A stretch of DNA of 9,019 bases, taken from assembly GCA_903873355.1 (NCBI GenBank), contig CAIQOG010000246.1:1-9019 (forward strand), read 5' to 3'. Shown one piece after another: positions 6,864 to 9,019 of this stretch. This DNA comes from an uncultured Bacteroidales bacterium. GTDB taxonomy: Bacteria > Bacteroidota > Bacteroidia > Bacteroidales > Paludibacteraceae. A program made the position numbers and the translations under genes. The notes under the pieces were generated by a model. It saw only the letters and a list, made by a program, of their open reading frames with translations. It did no database searches and had not been told where the DNA came from. Numbering within the stretch: the first letter of the stretch is position 1; every line of letters begins with the position of its first letter.

Positions 6864-9019
6864 TTAAAAGGTTAAGTCAACACCAAATGTCCATTTGCTC
6901 AAGCGAGGATAACCACCCCAATAAACGCCATCGAGTCCAACTTCCGGATCGTAACCTTTGAACTTTGTAAATGTATATAAATTTGAAGCATTCAGGTAAA
7001 GACGGGCTTTTGATATGAAGCTCTTTTGTGGAAGGTTAAAATTATAACCTACATTCAAATTTTGAATTCTCAAATATGAACCATCCTGAATCCACCAATC
7101 TGATAAATTGACCAATCGACCATCTTTTAACGATGGATATAAATTTGTAGGATTATCAGGAGTCCAACGGAGTGGTTGATTGCTTGGCGAATTAAATGCC
7201 TGTGTATTCAAAATTTGCTGTCCGAAAGCACCATTTAAAAATACACTCAAATCAATATTCTTCCAACTTACATTTAAACCCATGCTGGCTGTAAAATCAG
7301 GATTTGGATTTCCAATAATAGTTCTGTCCTTTTCATTTACAATTCCATCGCCATTGTAATCTACATATTTGAACTCACCCGGTTTTGCTAAATCACCCAT
7401 CAAACCCGCATTAATTCCCTCGCTTATTGTTTGTACAATGCCATCAGTTTTGTAACCATAAAATGAATTTATAGGTTGACCTATTGCTAAAATATTGGTA
7501 TATGCGCGGAACATCGAAACACTGTTACCTGCATATTCAAATTTCATTCCTGTATTCGGGTCGGTAAGTAATCCTGAAGTCAATTGATTTCCCAAACTTA
7601 CTACTTTATTTTCGTTCTTGGCAAAAATAAAATTTCCACTTACTTTCCAGTCTTTTGTGTTTAAAATATCGCCTTCAATTGTTACTTCAAAACCACGGTT
7701 CTGAATTTGCCCATCATTAATCCACATTTTATTATAGCCTGATGAATATGCCAAATTACGTTCACGCAATAAATCGCTGGTTTGTTTATCGTATAAGTCC
7801 AGAGTGACACGCAATTTTCTATTAAAAAATGCCATATCCAACCCTAAATCAGCTTGTGCAGTTGTTTCCCATTTTAAATCCGGATTAGGGATTCCGCCCC
7901 AAATACTATAAATATACTGCATACCAGCTACATAACCGGGACCAATGGTTGTTACCCACGCACCATCGTCGTAGTATTTCCCTGTACCATACCTACTGAG
8001 CGTTTGATATGGACTGATACCCTGATTGCCGGAAACACCATAACTAAAGCGGGGTTTCAATTCATCAAATATATTCAGATTTTTGACAAAACTTTCTTCT
8101 TGAGCTTTCCAACTTACTGCTCCGGATGGGAAAAATGCCCATTTGTTGTTTGCTCCAAACTTCGACGATCCATCTGCACGAGAAGTAAATGTAGCAAGGT
8201 ATTTATTATCGAAAGTATAATTTAAGCGAAACATCCCTGACATAAGTTTGGTTTCGGAAAATCCATTGCCAATACTGTTTTTTTGAGGATTACCGGTACT
8301 CATATCTTCATTTTGCAGTGCTTCGTTTACAAAGTCCATAGCTGCAAGTGATGAACTTCTGGAAGTATAATCTTCATACGAAAAACCCGCCATAGCGCCA
8401 AGTTCATGTTTTCCGAATGCTTTTTGAAAGTTTAAGAAATTCTCTGAAACAAAGTTTTCGCCTTCCCAGTTGCTTATTTTTGCATAGCCATTATTAAATG
8501 TTCCGGCCTCTGTATATACTTTGGGATAGTATTGGTCACCAACAGACTTCCCATATTTATAATTAATCTGACTGGTCAGTTTAAGTGCCGGTACAATCTG
8601 CCACTCCAACGCTGCCGAAGTAATTACATCGAGCATATTGCTGATGTTTTTCTGAAGGTTAGTGATAGCTAACGGGTGACTGAAATCCTGACTACTTGTC
8701 AGATAATAATTTCCTTTTTCATCGTAAACGGGTAAGATTGGATTACGATAATACGCTAATCCTCCATTTGAATTACGAAATCCTTTCGACAAAATATTAG
8801 AGAATCTGATTTTTACATTTTTGTAAATGTTATGATCAACACTCAGGTTATATCCACCTTTTGAATAATCATCATTGATATAAACTCCCTGATCGGTATA
8901 ATAATTCGCACTCAGATTAAATAGTGTTTTTTCAGTTCCACTCGAAACTGTAATAGTCGTATTATTAGAAATTGGTGATTTTCTGAATACAATATCATCC
9001 CAACGGGTATTTGTTTTCC
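6864..9019 (-). CDS. SusC-like TonB-dependent outer membrane receptor, partial (5' end beyond window)
   Basis: Outer-membrane TonB-dependent channel that imports oligosaccharides captured by its SusD partner. The reading frame is open to the window edge: my translation of 8793-9017 adds 75 residues with no stop, including TNTRWDDIVF near the edge and then SGTEKTLFNLSANYY. Both are typical of the start of the SusC beta-barrel. About 717 residues are visible; full SusC proteins are usually about 1000 or more, so the signal peptide, carboxypeptidase-like domain and most of the plug lie outside. Position 8792, where an initiation codon could be proposed, is an internal TTG (Leu) and not the true start. 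Other family hallmarks are ADGSSKFG, a calcium-loop-like DYNGDGIVNEKD followed by IGNPNPDF, and a C-terminus ending in an aromatic residue (TFGVDLTF), as in barrel proteins inserted by BAM. Its stop lies 13 bases before the SusD start. The SusC-like class is certain; the transported glycan is inferred from the neighbours. Confidence 0.96.
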   Translation of the reverse strand, partial: KTNTRWDDIVFRKSPISNNTTITVSSGTEKTLFNLSANYYTDQGVYINDDYSKGGYNLSVDHNIYKNVKIRFSNILSKGFRNSNGGLAYYRNPILPVYDEKGNYYLTSSQDFSHPLAITNLQKNISNMLDVITSAALEWQIVPALKLTSQINYKYGKSVGDQYYPKVYTEAGTFNNGYAKISNWEGENFVSENFLNFQKAFGKHELGAMAGFSYEDYTSRSSSLAAMDFVNEALQNEDMSTGNPQKNSIGNGFSETKLMSGMFRLNYTFDNKYLATFTSRADGSSKFGANNKWAFFPSGAVSWKAQEESFVKNLNIFDELKPRFSYGVSGNQGISPYQTLSRYGTGKYYDDGAWVTTIGPGYVAGMQYIYSIWGGIPNPDLKWETTAQADLGLDMAFFNRKLRVTLDLYDKQTSDLLRERNLAYSSGYNKMWINDGQIQNRGFEVTIEGDILNTKDWKVSGNFIFAKNENKVVSLGNQLTSGLLTDPNTGMKFEYAGNSVSMFRAYTNILAIGQPINSFYGYKTDGIVQTISEGINAGLMGDLAKPGEFKYVDYNGDGIVNEKDRTIIGNPNPDFTASMGLNVSWKNIDLSVFLNGAFGQQILNTQAFNSPSNQPLRWTPDNPTNLYPSLKDGRLVNLSDWWIQDGSYLRIQNLNVGYNFNLPQKSFISKARLYLNASNLYTFTKFKGYDPEVGLDGVYWGGYPRLSKWTFGVDLTF
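7326..7361 (-). other. EF-hand-like calcium loop inside the SusC barrel
   Basis: The twelve residues DYNGDGIVNEKD place D, N, D, N and D at loop positions 1, 3, 5, 9 and 12 with Gly at 6, which matches a calcium-binding loop. It is followed by RTIIGNPNPDF, the usual SusC context. Such loops recur in SusC-like receptors, where they sit in an extracellular loop. Metal binding in this protein is inferred from the residues only. Confidence 0.6.

Noticed and set aside
6864..8792. A 642-residue SusC-like protein starting at position 8792
   Set aside because: The codon at 8792-8790 is an internal TTG. The same frame continues without a stop to the window edge and encodes typical SusC sequence, so the true start lies outside.

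Overview
The window is a stretch of a polysaccharide utilisation locus (PUL) from a member of the Bacteroidota. The evidence is an adjacent SusC-like TonB-dependent receptor and SusD-like lipoprotein, several lipoproteins with Bacteroidota-style export signals, AT-rich DNA, and start codons without clear Shine-Dalgarno sequences. The genus cannot be told from the sequence; a low-GC gut, sediment or soil Bacteroidales or related lineage would fit.

Every gene lies on the minus strand, so transcription runs from position 9019 towards 1. In that order: (1) a SusC-like receptor, its 5' part cut off by the window edge; (2) a SusD-like glycan-binding lipoprotein; (3) a 318-residue beta-rich lipoprotein of unknown family in the position usually held by a surface glycan-binding protein; (4) and (5) two adjacent, clearly paralogous clan GH-A-type glycoside hydrolases of 504 and 495 residues that I cannot place in a named family; (6) a GH26 beta-mannanase-type lipoprotein; (7) the first 15 codons of another exported protein, cut off at position 1. 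Gaps between the complete genes are 1 to 71 bases. The layout is that of one operon with the uptake machinery first and the enzymes after. The only notable break is the 71-base gap between the binding-protein part and the enzyme part, which holds a possible RNA hairpin.

A working model: the GH26 enzyme, probably on the cell surface, cuts a beta-mannan or a related mixed glycan into oligosaccharides. SusD and the 318-residue lipoprotein hold the glycan, SusC imports the oligosaccharides with TonB energy, and the two paralogous hydrolases process the chain or its side groups. One paralog looks like a lipoprotein and the other like a soluble periplasmic protein, so they may act on opposite sides of the outer membrane. 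The substrate rests mainly on the GH26 assignment. No regulator (SusR, HTCS, ECF sigma/anti-sigma), transporter, epimerase or phosphorylase gene lies inside the window.

The least described parts are the two paralogous hydrolases and the 318-residue lipoprotein. I saw no RNA genes, CRISPR arrays, insertion sequences or phage genes. There is no gene-free stretch longer than 71 bases.
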